Shown: positions 1 to 6,195, counted from the first letter of the stretch. The stretch is DNA of 6,311 nt from an uncultured bacterium (GCA_903864485.1 CAIPGD010000115.1:1-6311); one strand, 5' to 3'. The notes: a model not told the origin generated them from the letters alone. Translations and numbers: made by a program.

Positions 1-698
1 CGGTGCTGGGGAATTCTCGAGATGAGTTCTTGTCCCATGGGCGATCGCAACATCTCGCGATTGATATCGGTTTCGAAATAACCTGGCGCGATCGCATTGA
101 CTCGAATGCCATCCCTAGCCCACTCGAGCGCAAGGGCCTTGGTTAGTTGGACGACGGCCGCTTTGGTGGCCGCATAGGCAGCAACCTGGTTGCGTACGCG
201 CAAGCCCAGGATCGATGCAATATTGATAATCGACCCGCCAGTGCGGGCCTCGATCATCGCTCGGGCACTCGCCTGGGCGACTCGGAAAACACCGGACAGG
301 TTCACGTCGACGACGCCGGTCCATTCGCTATCGCTGACCTCGACACTAGGCTTTCGAATAACTGTTCCAGCGTTATTGACGACGATGGTTGCGACGCCTA
401 AGTCGGCGCGCGCTTGGGAAAAGGCCTCTGTCACGCTGTCGGAGTCGGTCACATCAACGGCATAGGCTCGAATGTCGCCGGGGCGGCCGGTATCTTGGGC
501 GAGTTGCGCTGCAACTTGGTGGCCGAGCTCGATCCGACGCCCCATCAACGCGACGCGGGCGCCGCGGGCGGCCAACACCGATGCAAAGTGCAGACCGAGG
601 CCGCTAAAGCCACCGGTGATGAGGGCGGTCGCGTGGTTGAGATCGAGCAAATCGTTTGTAGGGATTGGTTCAGAGCTTGTCATGATGGTGGTCAGCAT
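1..698 (-). CDS. SDR-family NAD(P)-dependent oxidoreductase, C-terminus cut by window edge
   Basis: A classical short-chain dehydrogenase/reductase with a Rossmann fold, cytosolic, probably reducing a keto group or oxidising an alcohol with NAD(P)H. It reads open for 232 codons from the ATG at 698 to the window edge, so about 20-30 C-terminal residues of a usual ~250-aa protein are missing. Visible motifs: cofactor loop TGGFSGLG (residues 28-35), NNAG (108-111), and a catalytic tetrad of Asn133, Ser162, Tyr175 and Lys179 (YAATK), followed by the APGYFETD segment near 204-210. A second in-frame ATG lies at 683, but only the 698 ATG has a Shine-Dalgarno-like CAGGA (709-713) at good spacing. GRR at residues 53-55, after the second strand, hints at NADP preference (inference). 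It resembles FabG and gluconate 5-dehydrogenase-like SDRs; the substrate cannot be told. It is divergent from gloA. Assignment to the SDR family is very secure, the specific function is not. Confidence 0.93.
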   Translation of the reverse strand, partial: MLTTIMTSSEPIPTNDLLDLNHATALITGGFSGLGLHFASVLAARGARVALMGRRIELGHQVAAQLAQDTGRPGDIRAYAVDVTDSDSVTEAFSQARADLGVATIVVNNAGTVIRKPSVEVSDSEWTGVVDVNLSGVFRVAQASARAMIEARTGGSIINIASILGLRVRNQVAAYAATKAAVVQLTKALALEWARDGIRVNAIAPGYFETDINREMLRSPMGQELISRIPQH

Positions 699-773
699 TA
701 AGGTGCAATCCTGAGAGAATAGCGGCTGTCGATTGTTCGTCGCTGTTGTCGTTACCCCTAAGCGAGGTTGTCC
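699..773. promoter_or_regulatory. Divergent intergenic region between the SDR gene and gloA, with both ribosome binding sites
   Basis: This 75-bp gap must carry the 5' ends of two divergent genes. On the plus strand GAGG (764-767) lies 6 nt before the gloA ATG at 774, which favours this ATG over the in-frame TTG at 768 that would abut the GAGG. On the minus strand CAGGA (709-713) lies 10 nt before the SDR ATG at 698. A TATTCT hexamer on the minus strand (716-721) could be a -10 element but has no good -35 partner, and no convincing sigma-70 promoter or operator palindrome is seen for gloA. A shared control region is inferred from the arrangement only. Confidence 0.45.
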
Positions 774-1193
774 ATGAAGTATCTGCACACGATGGTCCGC
801 GTGACCGATCTTGAAGTGTCATTGGCCTTTTATCGCGATGCCCTCGGTCTCGAGGTTCTGCGAGTGCAGGAGGTACCTTCAGGGCGTTTTACGTTGGCGT
901 TTTTGGCGGCCCCGGGTGACCACTCAGCGCAGGTTGAGCTCACGTATAACTGGGATCCGGAGGCGTACACAGGCGGGCGGAATTTTGGTCATCTTGCTTA
1001 CGCGGTTGATGACATTTATGCGCAATGTAAGCGTCTTCAGGAACATGGTGTGACGATCCTGCGGCCCCCTCGCGATGGCCGAATGGCATTTGTGCGCTCT
1101 CCCGACCAGATCTCGATCGAACTGCTCCAGCGTGGTGGGTCGTTACCACCCGCCGAACCTTGGGTATCGATGCCCAATGTCGGGAACTGGTGA
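774..1193 (+). CDS. gloA: Lactoylglutathione lyase (glyoxalase I), VOC superfamily
   Basis: Converts the hemithioacetal of methylglyoxal and glutathione to S-lactoylglutathione, the first step of cytosolic methylglyoxal detoxification; glyoxalase II would complete the pathway and is not in this window. The 139-aa product is close in length to E. coli GloA (135 aa) and starts with the same kind of MKYLHTMVRV strand. The four metal ligands of the family are all present: His5, Glu55 (VELTYNW), His73 (GHLAYAVDD) and Glu116 (ISIEL). Arg9 and Asn59 match glutathione-contacting positions. There is no insertion of the type seen in the longer Zn-dependent enzymes, so a Ni/Co-type enzyme is expected (inference). 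The C-terminal PPAEPW...MPNVGNW extension is of a kind I recall in many proteobacterial homologues. The ATG at 774 is chosen over TTG 768 because GAGG lies 6 nt upstream. Its stop overlaps the probable GTG start of the downstream oxygenase gene, implying co-transcription. Confidence 0.95.
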   Translation: MKYLHTMVRVTDLEVSLAFYRDALGLEVLRVQEVPSGRFTLAFLAAPGDHSAQVELTYNWDPEAYTGGRNFGHLAYAVDDIYAQCKRLQEHGVTILRPPRDGRMAFVRSPDQISIELLQRGGSLPPAEPWVSMPNVGNW

Positions 1194-1996
1194 GCGCCGT
1201 GGGGGTCAGTGATTCCGGATTGAAGCAGGCCGCCAATCTTTGGCCGGCCCATCGGACGGTGGCAGCGATGCCGGGTTCGTTGCCAATGGGCGGCGTTGTC
1301 CCCATGACACCGGTCCACGCTTTTGAAGAGTCGCCCGCGTGCTTGCGGTTTGGCGAGTTGCACGAATCGCCGGTGCGAACCGATATTGCACTGGATGGAT
1401 CGCTTGCGTTCTCGATCGCACCTGTCGTGACACCGTCCGAAGCTGATGCAATCATTGAGGCCACGGAGCGGTTTGGTTATCGGGACGAAGCGCCTGGAAT
1501 CGCGACGCCACCGGGAATGCGGATGAACAAGTCGGTGCACTGGGTCGCCGACGATGCTTTGTTGGGGCCGATCTTTAAGCGCATTGGTCCGTTGTTGCCG
1601 GCGGAGATCGATGGTGCGACGCTCCAATCTCAGCTTAGTCATCGTTTAAATATGTATCGTTACGATGATCAGGATGTTTTTAATCGCCATACAGATGGTG
1701 ATTGGCCTGGTTATGGTTTAACGAATGACCGTCGCGAGATGGTCGAGTGGCCCAGGCTGCGTTCATGTCTGACGATGCTGCTTTATTTGAACGGTCCTAA
1801 CGATGGCGTGCAGGGCGGGGCAACGCGCTTGTACTCGCCAACGGGTCTCTGGGTTGATGTGACGCCGCAAAAGGGCGCGGCGCTATTCTTCCGGCACGGG
1901 TTCGGGCCGGGTTCAGTCCTCCATCAAGGCTGTCGTGTAAGCGGTGACGTATCGAAATACGTGGCCCGCATCAACGTGATGTATGCGCGCATTTAA
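1190..1996 (+). CDS. 2-oxoglutarate/Fe(II)-dependent oxygenase, prolyl 4-hydroxylase-like (P4Hc) fold
   Basis: A member of the non-haem iron dioxygenases that use O2 and 2-oxoglutarate, usually to hydroxylate a substrate. With the GTG start at 1190 it is 268 aa. The iron triad is visible: HTD (His167, Asp169) and distal His245 in SVLHQGC. Lys256, 11 residues on in SKYVAR, lines up with the 2-oxoglutarate-binding Lys of prolyl 4-hydroxylases, where the pattern is HxGCxV...KWV; Arg260 is an alternative. The core spans roughly residues 73-268; residues 1-70 are not recognisable as a domain. Start choice is uncertain: GTG 1190 overlaps the gloA stop as GTGA and suits coupling, although only a weak GGGA precedes it. 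TTG 1160 and ATGs at 1268, 1286 and 1304 are in frame, and a later start would still keep the catalytic core. The substrate is unknown: a protein prolyl residue, another amino acid or a small molecule are all possible. Family call strong, role open. Confidence 0.88.
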   Translation: MSAVGVSDSGLKQAANLWPAHRTVAAMPGSLPMGGVVPMTPVHAFEESPACLRFGELHESPVRTDIALDGSLAFSIAPVVTPSEADAIIEATERFGYRDEAPGIATPPGMRMNKSVHWVADDALLGPIFKRIGPLLPAEIDGATLQSQLSHRLNMYRYDDQDVFNRHTDGDWPGYGLTNDRREMVEWPRLRSCLTMLLYLNGPNDGVQGGATRLYSPTGLWVDVTPQKGAALFFRHGFGPGSVLHQGCRVSGDVSKYVARINVMYARI

Positions 1997-2123
1997 GATT
2001 TAAGCGCTGGGTGCGCTGCCCGCGCTCGTGGGTGCGCTGCCCGCGCTCGTGGGTGCGCTGCCTGTGGGTTAGCTGCTTATGAGCGCGATTTCGCTTGCGG
2101 CAGCGCTGTTACCTAACGATGAG
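1997..2123. other. Convergent intergenic region without a recognisable gene or canonical terminator
   Basis: This 127-bp space separates the stop of the oxygenase gene (1994-1996) from the stop of the minus-strand collagen-like gene (2124-2126). Apart from the tandem repeat it holds a short AGCG-loop-CGCT inverted repeat near 2082-2095 that could form a weak hairpin in either transcript, with no U-rich tail. A bidirectional termination role is expected from the layout but is not demonstrated by the sequence. Confidence 0.4.
2008..2062. repeat. 21-bp tandem repeat, about 2.6 copies, in the convergent gap
   Basis: The unit TGGGTGCGCTGCCCGCGCTCG occurs at 2008-2028 and identically at 2029-2049, followed by a 13-bp partial copy at 2050-2062. 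Each unit contains GCGC-TGCCC-GCGC, able to form a small stem-loop, and the first copy is preceded by AGCGC (2003-2007), which can pair with GCGCT (2013-2017). It lies between the convergent 3' ends of the oxygenase and the collagen-like gene. No T-tract follows on either strand, so it is not a canonical intrinsic terminator; it could still act as a transcript-end structure or be a simple replication-slippage product. Confidence 0.9.
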
Positions 2124-3167
2124 TCAGCGGCTACTACCTGGTGAGGGTTTGGTGGGTACCGGTGAGTCTGAACGTCCACCTGTGTTCGAGGGGCTGTCGG
2201 AAAAGGTTTGCAAGGTTTCGGACCATGCGCGATCCGAAGCGGCCGGCGGTGGTCCGTGCGGCCCACCATGTTGTTGGCCCGGCGGCATTCCCGGCGGCAT
2301 TCCCGGTGGGAGGCCAGTTGAATAAGCAGGGGGGAAGCCTGGAGGGTAGCCGGGGGGGTAGCCGGTTTGGTACCCAGGCGGATAAACGGGCGGCGGTCCT
2401 CGAGGGTCAATCTGCTGACCATATCGAGGATCAAGTCGCGGGTCCATTCGCGGATCAAACCCGCCGTTGGAGCGTCCCGCGCCTCGATTGCCGGGGTCGG
2501 GGCGGGCCCAGATGCTCAATGGATATGCGGGTGGTGGTTGCCATGTCGGCGGAAGTGCGGATGGCCGGGGGAAACCTGCGCGGTCGAGGGCGCCGCCCCA
2601 CTTGGGTTCTTGAAAGCCGCTGAAGCGCTCATTGCCGACCCCTAGCGCGGGAAAGCCAACGCCGAATCCCAATCGCCTGTACGCGGTCAGGTCAGCCGTG
2701 GTTTCAACTCGCGCTTCGAGAAAGGGGACTCCGCGCGAGAGGAGCCAGAATCGCGCCTCGTCGCAGGGTTCGCCGCAATTATCGGGCGTGTAGAGCACTA
2801 CAGGAGACCGCAGGGCCAGTGACTGCAAAGCGGATGGAACCCCTGCGAGCCAGGCGGGGACTTGCGGAGCGCCAGGGACTCCTGGCTGACCCGGCTGACC
2901 GGGTGAGCCAGGGGTTCCTGGGGTGCTAGGCGCTCCTGCGGTACCTGGGGTGCCCGGAGTGCCGGGAGTGCCGGGAGTTCCAGGCGACCCCGGGTTTCCC
3001 GGGTAACCCGTGATGATCTGGGGGCGTTGCGCGCTCTTGGGTGCGTTGGTGATGGTTTCCGCGGTCGCGGTCTGCGATAACGCGAACGCCGATGCTAAAA
3101 GTATTGATGCCCTCAGGACGGACGCACTGCGTGCGTTGTCGCGCGATGATTGATTTCGATTGGGCAT
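2124..3167 (-). CDS. Exported collagen-like (Gly-X-Pro) protein with glutaredoxin-fold CxxxC domain and Pro/Gly-rich tail
   Basis: A 347-aa protein in four parts. (1) A Sec signal peptide, residues 1-36: Arg-containing n-region, hydrophobic SILLASAFAL core and probable cleavage at TATA|ET. (2) Residues 54-101: sixteen G-X-P-like triplets, mostly GTP, GSP and GQP, with one Gly replaced by Ser81. (3) Residues about 121-200: a glutaredoxin/thioredoxin-fold domain with VVLYTPDNCGEPC (Cys131, Cys135; CxxxC rather than CxxC), a cis-Pro-like GFPAL at 171-175 and a terminal helix ending LDRAGFP. (4) Residues 201-347: a low-complexity tail with four DPR units (238-256) and PPGY/PPGF/PPGM repeats (about 263-297). 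The reading frame extends upstream to 3425 inside the peptidase gene, but ATG 3167 is the true start: TAGGAG (3175-3180) sits 7 nt before it and the signal peptide begins there. A periplasmic or surface redox role is inferred. The tail and collagen tract could simply be flexible linkers. No family name is assigned to the whole protein. Confidence 0.87.
   Translation of the reverse strand: MPNRNQSSRDNARSASVLRASILLASAFALSQTATAETITNAPKSAQRPQIITGYPGNPGSPGTPGTPGTPGTPGTAGAPSTPGTPGSPGQPGQPGVPGAPQVPAWLAGVPSALQSLALRSPVVLYTPDNCGEPCDEARFWLLSRGVPFLEARVETTADLTAYRRLGFGVGFPALGVGNERFSGFQEPKWGGALDRAGFPRPSALPPTWQPPPAYPLSIWARPDPGNRGAGRSNGGFDPRMDPRLDPRYGQQIDPRGPPPVYPPGYQTGYPPGYPPGFPPAYSTGLPPGMPPGMPPGQQHGGPHGPPPAASDRAWSETLQTFSDSPSNTGGRSDSPVPTKPSPGSSR
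2253..2459 (-). repeat. Low-complexity DPR and PPG coding repeats in the tail of the collagen-like protein
   Basis: On the minus strand this stretch encodes FDPR, MDPR, LDPR and, after a short break, IDPR, then a run of PPGY/PPGF/PPGM units. At DNA level GGCGGCATTCCC is perfectly duplicated at 2281-2304, and GGGTAGCCGG recurs around 2344-2364. Homopolymers of seven G (2352-2358) and six G (2329-2334) lie inside the repeats. Such a composition is prone to unit gain or loss and to slippage. Confidence 0.85.
2865..3008 (-). repeat. Collagen-like Gly-X-Pro triplet repeat region
   Basis: Encodes residues 54-101 of the exported protein: 16 consecutive triplets with Gly in the first position of 15 and Pro in the third position of 15 (one Ala in GTA; one Ser for Gly at residue 81). 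The codons are partly homogenised: a 9-bp unit GCCGGGAGT recurs near 2961-2978, consistent with expansion by slippage. Triple-helix formation is possible for Gly-X-Y repeats but not shown; no separate trimerisation domain is evident. Confidence 0.9.
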
Positions 3168-3174
3168 CAAAGAT

Positions 3175-3180
3175 CTCCTA
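3175..3180 (-). promoter_or_regulatory. Shine-Dalgarno site TAGGAG of the collagen-like gene, overlapping the peptidase stop codon
   Basis: TAGGAG lies 7 nt before the ATG at 3167, and its first three bases are the TAG stop of the upstream M3 peptidase gene. This fixes the start of the collagen-like gene and points to termination-reinitiation coupling within one transcript. Confidence 0.85.
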
Positions 3181-5316
3181 AGCCGCGAGGGCGGAGTTTT
3201 CGGCCATCCCCTGATGGCGTAGCAGCGCGTCGATACTCGGATCGCGGCCGCGGAACGATCGGAAGGACTCGATTGCCGGCCGGCTGCCACCGACCGATAG
3301 GATTTCGTCGAGGAATCGCTTACCGACGAGGGAGTCGACAGGCCCTGTCGCGGCCTCTTCGAAGGCTGCGAAGCAATCAGCAGAGAGCACTTCCGCCCAT
3401 TTGTAGCTGTAATAGCCAGCCGCATATCCGCCTGCGAAGATGTGCGCGAAGGTGTTCTCGAAGCGGTTAAAAGCGGGTGGGACGATCACAGCGACTTCGT
3501 CTCGAACGGACTGGATGAGGGCGCGAACGTCGGGGGCGTGACTTTGGCTGGTCGCTGCGTGGAGCTGCATGTCGAAGAGCGAGAATTCCACTTGGCGCAG
3601 CGTCTGTAGACCGGCCTGATAGTTCTTGGCGGCGACCATCCGGTCAAACAGAGCCTTTGGAAGTGGTTCTCCGCTGTCGACCTCGGCGCTCATCGCCTGT
3701 ACGACGTCCCATTCCCAGCAGAAGTTCTCCATGAATTGACTCGGCAACTCGACCGCGTCCCATTCGACGCCATTGATTCCGGCGACGTCAGAGGTTGAAA
3801 CGCGGGTGAGCAGGTGGTGCAGACCATGGCCGAATTCGTGAAAGAGGGTGATCACGTCGTCGTGCGTCATCAGGCCCGGCCGATCGCCGATGGGCGGCTG
3901 GCCATTGCAATTGAGATAAGCCACGGGCGTTTGGAGGTGCCCTTCGGGGCGCAGCCAGCGGTTGCGTGCGTTGTCCATCCAGGCGCCGCCGCGCTTGGTC
4001 GAGCGCGCATACAGGTCAACATAAAACTGCCCGACAAGGGCTGAATCGAGGGCCGAGCCCAAGTTCGAACTAGGCTCTGAATTGTTGACGCTCGCGCGCT
4101 CGACTCGCCAGAAGCTCACATCGGGATGCCAGACCGGGGCTTCATCAGGGCGGATCGTGACGCCAAACAGTCGTTGAATAACGCCGAAAAGGCCCTCAAG
4201 GACTCGGGGGGCCTGAAAGTATCGTTTGACTTCCTGATCGGAGAACGAATATCGGGCTTCTTTGAGTCGCTCGCTGACGAATGCGATATCCCAGGCCTCG
4301 AGTGCGGGCATGGCGAGTTCGCGTTGTGCAAATTCGCGGATGTCGGCGAGGTCGCGTTCGGCAAAGGGCCGGGCGCGCCGGGCCATGTCGCGCAGGAAGG
4401 TGACCACCTGTTCGGGTGACTCGGCCATCTTGGGCTCGAGCGACAGTTGGGCGTAATTGTCGAAGCCCAACAACGCAGCTTCTTCGCCGCGAAGTGCCAG
4501 AATCTCCGCAATCAGCGGCGCATTGTTTTTTTCAGCTGGTCCGAGGTCGGAGGCGCGGGTTACATACGCCCGATACATACGCTCGCGAAGGGCGCGGTTC
4601 TTGGCGTACTGCATCACTGGGAGGTACGACGGCATCCGAAGGCTGAATGCCCAGCCAGGTTTGCCCGCCTTTTCGGCCTCTGCGCGCGCCTCGTCACAAA
4701 CGTCCGCGGGCAGACCGTCGAGTTCGGCTTGGGTCTGGACGAAGGTCAGTTCGGCATTCGTCGCGTCGAGTACATTTTCGGAAAATTTCTGTGATAACTC
4801 AGCCAGGCGCTCGGCGATCGAGGCAAATCGGGTGCGCTGATCGCCTTCGAGTTCAGCGCCGCCCAAACGGAATGAGCGGAGCGAGTGTTCGATCGCACGT
4901 TGCCGTTCCCGCGCAATCTCCGGGTCCGAGTGGGCCCAACCGGCGGCGGCCGCGAGCGCTTTGGTACGGCTGTAAAGTTGGCGGTTCTGGCCGAGTTCGG
5001 TCCAGAACTCGGTGACCTTGGGTAGGGCGGCGTTGTAGGCCTCGCGCAGGCTGGGTGAATCATCGACGTGGTTGAGATGCCCAACCATGTTCCAGGCGCG
5101 GGCGAGGCGCTCGGTCGCGGTTTCAAGGGGGGCGATCAGGGTTTCCCAGCGCGGCTCCGCGCGGTCGTTTTGCGCGCGCTCGACGGCCGCACGAGCGTCC
5201 TGGAGTAGTTGCTCAATGGCGGGGCCAACGAGTTCCGGTTGGAATCGGTCAAATTGAGGCAGACCTGTGAAATCGAGCAGGGCGTTCAAGTCGAGGTTAA
5301 TCACGTCGTCAAGCAT
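3178..5316 (-). CDS. prlC: M3-family zinc oligopeptidase, oligopeptidase A type
   Basis: Cytosolic metallopeptidase that cleaves short peptides, including signal-peptide remnants in E. coli (where it is also called OpdA). The 712-aa product is slightly longer than E. coli PrlC (680 aa) and aligns with it over its length, from the N-terminal GLPQFDRFQPELVGPAIE-like segment to the C-terminal catalytic lobe. The zinc site is complete: HEFGH (His493, Glu494, His497) and Glu523 in AVELPSQFMEN. The substrate-binding Tyr cluster GGYAAGYYSYKW is at 629-640, matching the Tyr605/609/612 region of thimet oligopeptidase. No signal peptide is visible. The ATG at 5316 overlaps the folD TGA by 8 nt and has no Shine-Dalgarno of its own, so it is probably translated by coupling; an in-frame GTG at 5304 is a less likely start. 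The thiol-fold gene follows 10 nt downstream, making a three-gene operon. Confidence 0.95.
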   Translation of the reverse strand: MLDDVINLDLNALLDFTGLPQFDRFQPELVGPAIEQLLQDARAAVERAQNDRAEPRWETLIAPLETATERLARAWNMVGHLNHVDDSPSLREAYNAALPKVTEFWTELGQNRQLYSRTKALAAAAGWAHSDPEIARERQRAIEHSLRSFRLGGAELEGDQRTRFASIAERLAELSQKFSENVLDATNAELTFVQTQAELDGLPADVCDEARAEAEKAGKPGWAFSLRMPSYLPVMQYAKNRALRERMYRAYVTRASDLGPAEKNNAPLIAEILALRGEEAALLGFDNYAQLSLEPKMAESPEQVVTFLRDMARRARPFAERDLADIREFAQRELAMPALEAWDIAFVSERLKEARYSFSDQEVKRYFQAPRVLEGLFGVIQRLFGVTIRPDEAPVWHPDVSFWRVERASVNNSEPSSNLGSALDSALVGQFYVDLYARSTKRGGAWMDNARNRWLRPEGHLQTPVAYLNCNGQPPIGDRPGLMTHDDVITLFHEFGHGLHHLLTRVSTSDVAGINGVEWDAVELPSQFMENFCWEWDVVQAMSAEVDSGEPLPKALFDRMVAAKNYQAGLQTLRQVEFSLFDMQLHAATSQSHAPDVRALIQSVRDEVAVIVPPAFNRFENTFAHIFAGGYAAGYYSYKWAEVLSADCFAAFEEAATGPVDSLVGKRFLDEILSVGGSRPAIESFRSFRGRDPSIDALLRHQGMAENSALAA

Positions 5317-6187
5317 GTCGGTTTTGGTTTTTGATTTGTTGTTCGGTGGCTGTAATCGTGTTCATTAAAAGCATGGCGATGGTCATTGGACCAACCCCGC
5401 CGGGGACGGGCGATATGGCTGACGCAACGTGCGCCACGCTTTCATAATCGACGTCGCCGCAGAGGCTGCCATCACTTTGTCGATGGATACCCACGTCAAT
5501 GACAACGGCTCCGGGTTTGACCATGTCGCCGAGGATCATTTTGGGCTTGCCGGCCGCAACGATCAGGACGTCGGCACGGCGGGTCTGGGCCGTTAGATCA
5601 CGGGTTTTACTATTACAAATGGTCACGGTGGCGCCCGCCGCCTGAAGCATGAGTGCCATTGGTTTGCCGACGATGTTGCTGGCGCCAATGACGACCGCTT
5701 CGGCGCCTCGTAACGCAATCGTTTCATGTTCGAGCATTGCCATCACCCCAGAGGGCGTGCAAGGGCGCAGGCCGGGGCGCCCAGTCATCAAAGCGCCCGC
5801 ATTGGCGACATGAAAGCCATCAATGTCTTTCGCTGCGGCGATGGATTCGATCACCGTGTGGGCGTCGATGTGGTTTGGCAGGGGCAATTGCACCAAAATG
5901 CCGTGGACATCGGGCGCCTGATTAAGGGCCGCGATGCGTTCTAAAAGATTGGCCTGAGTGATGTCCTCTGGCAGGTGTTCGAGGATTGACCGGATGCCGG
6001 CTTCTTCACACGCTTTAACTTTGTTGCGGACGTATACCGCGGAGGCGGCGACGTTGCCGACCAAAAGGACTGCTAAGCCAGGCCGCTGGCCGGATGCTGT
6101 GAGCGTGGCAGCGCGTTGCGCGACTTCTGCGCGGATGGCTTGGGCGAGCCGAATGCCGTCAATCCGGCGGGCGATAGGTTGGGTCAA
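5309..6187 (-). CDS. folD: Bifunctional methylenetetrahydrofolate dehydrogenase / methenyltetrahydrofolate cyclohydrolase
   Basis: Interconverts 5,10-methylene-, 5,10-methenyl- and 10-formyl-tetrahydrofolate in the cytosol, using NADP+ and supplying one-carbon units for purine and formyl-Met synthesis. With the TTG start at 6187 it is 292 aa, near the family's ~285. Catalytic residues fall at the expected places: Tyr52 and Lys56 (YVRNK), Gln100 (ILVQLPLP) and Asp123 (KDIDGF). PCTPSG (142-147), the NADP-loop VIGASNIVGKP (166-176) and the C-terminal PVPGGVGPMT (260-269) signatures are present. The frame is open up to 6295, with ATGs at 6295 and 6217, but neither has a Shine-Dalgarno. The TTG has a perfect GGAGG (6196-6200) 8 nt upstream and gives MTQPIARRIDG, aligning with the usual short FolD N-terminus. 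It heads the operon and its stop overlaps the prlC start. Confidence 0.96.
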   Translation of the reverse strand: MTQPIARRIDGIRLAQAIRAEVAQRAATLTASGQRPGLAVLLVGNVAASAVYVRNKVKACEEAGIRSILEHLPEDITQANLLERIAALNQAPDVHGILVQLPLPNHIDAHTVIESIAAAKDIDGFHVANAGALMTGRPGLRPCTPSGVMAMLEHETIALRGAEAVVIGASNIVGKPMALMLQAAGATVTICNSKTRDLTAQTRRADVLIVAAGKPKMILGDMVKPGAVVIDVGIHRQSDGSLCGDVDYESVAHVASAISPVPGGVGPMTIAMLLMNTITATEQQIKNQNRHA

Positions 6188-6195
6188 TTCGGGTG

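Noticed and set aside
147..701. Plus-strand open frames opposite the SDR gene
   Set aside because: The minus strand carries all SDR motifs in one uninterrupted frame; the plus frames overlap one another and show no domain.
940..1642. Two long minus-strand open frames opposite gloA and the oxygenase
   Set aside because: Their products are rich in Arg, Ser and His with no domain, and they lie opposite well-supported plus-strand genes with intact catalytic residues.
2008..2062. CRISPR-like array
   Set aside because: The 21-bp units are directly adjacent with no spacers and there are no cas genes.
2095..2623. Plus-strand open frames opposite the collagen-like gene, one translating to GGIPGGIPGG-like sequence
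   Set aside because: They are mirror images of the low-complexity minus-strand gene, have no recognisable domain, and the minus-strand frame has a signal peptide, ribosome site and a conserved fold.
3168..3425. N-terminal extension of the collagen-like gene's frame inside prlC
   Set aside because: It overlaps the conserved C-terminus of the peptidase; the ATG at 3167 has a good Shine-Dalgarno and begins a signal peptide.
4116..5126. Several open frames on both strands within prlC
   Set aside because: Shadow frames of a GC-rich conserved gene; none has family similarity or a ribosome site.
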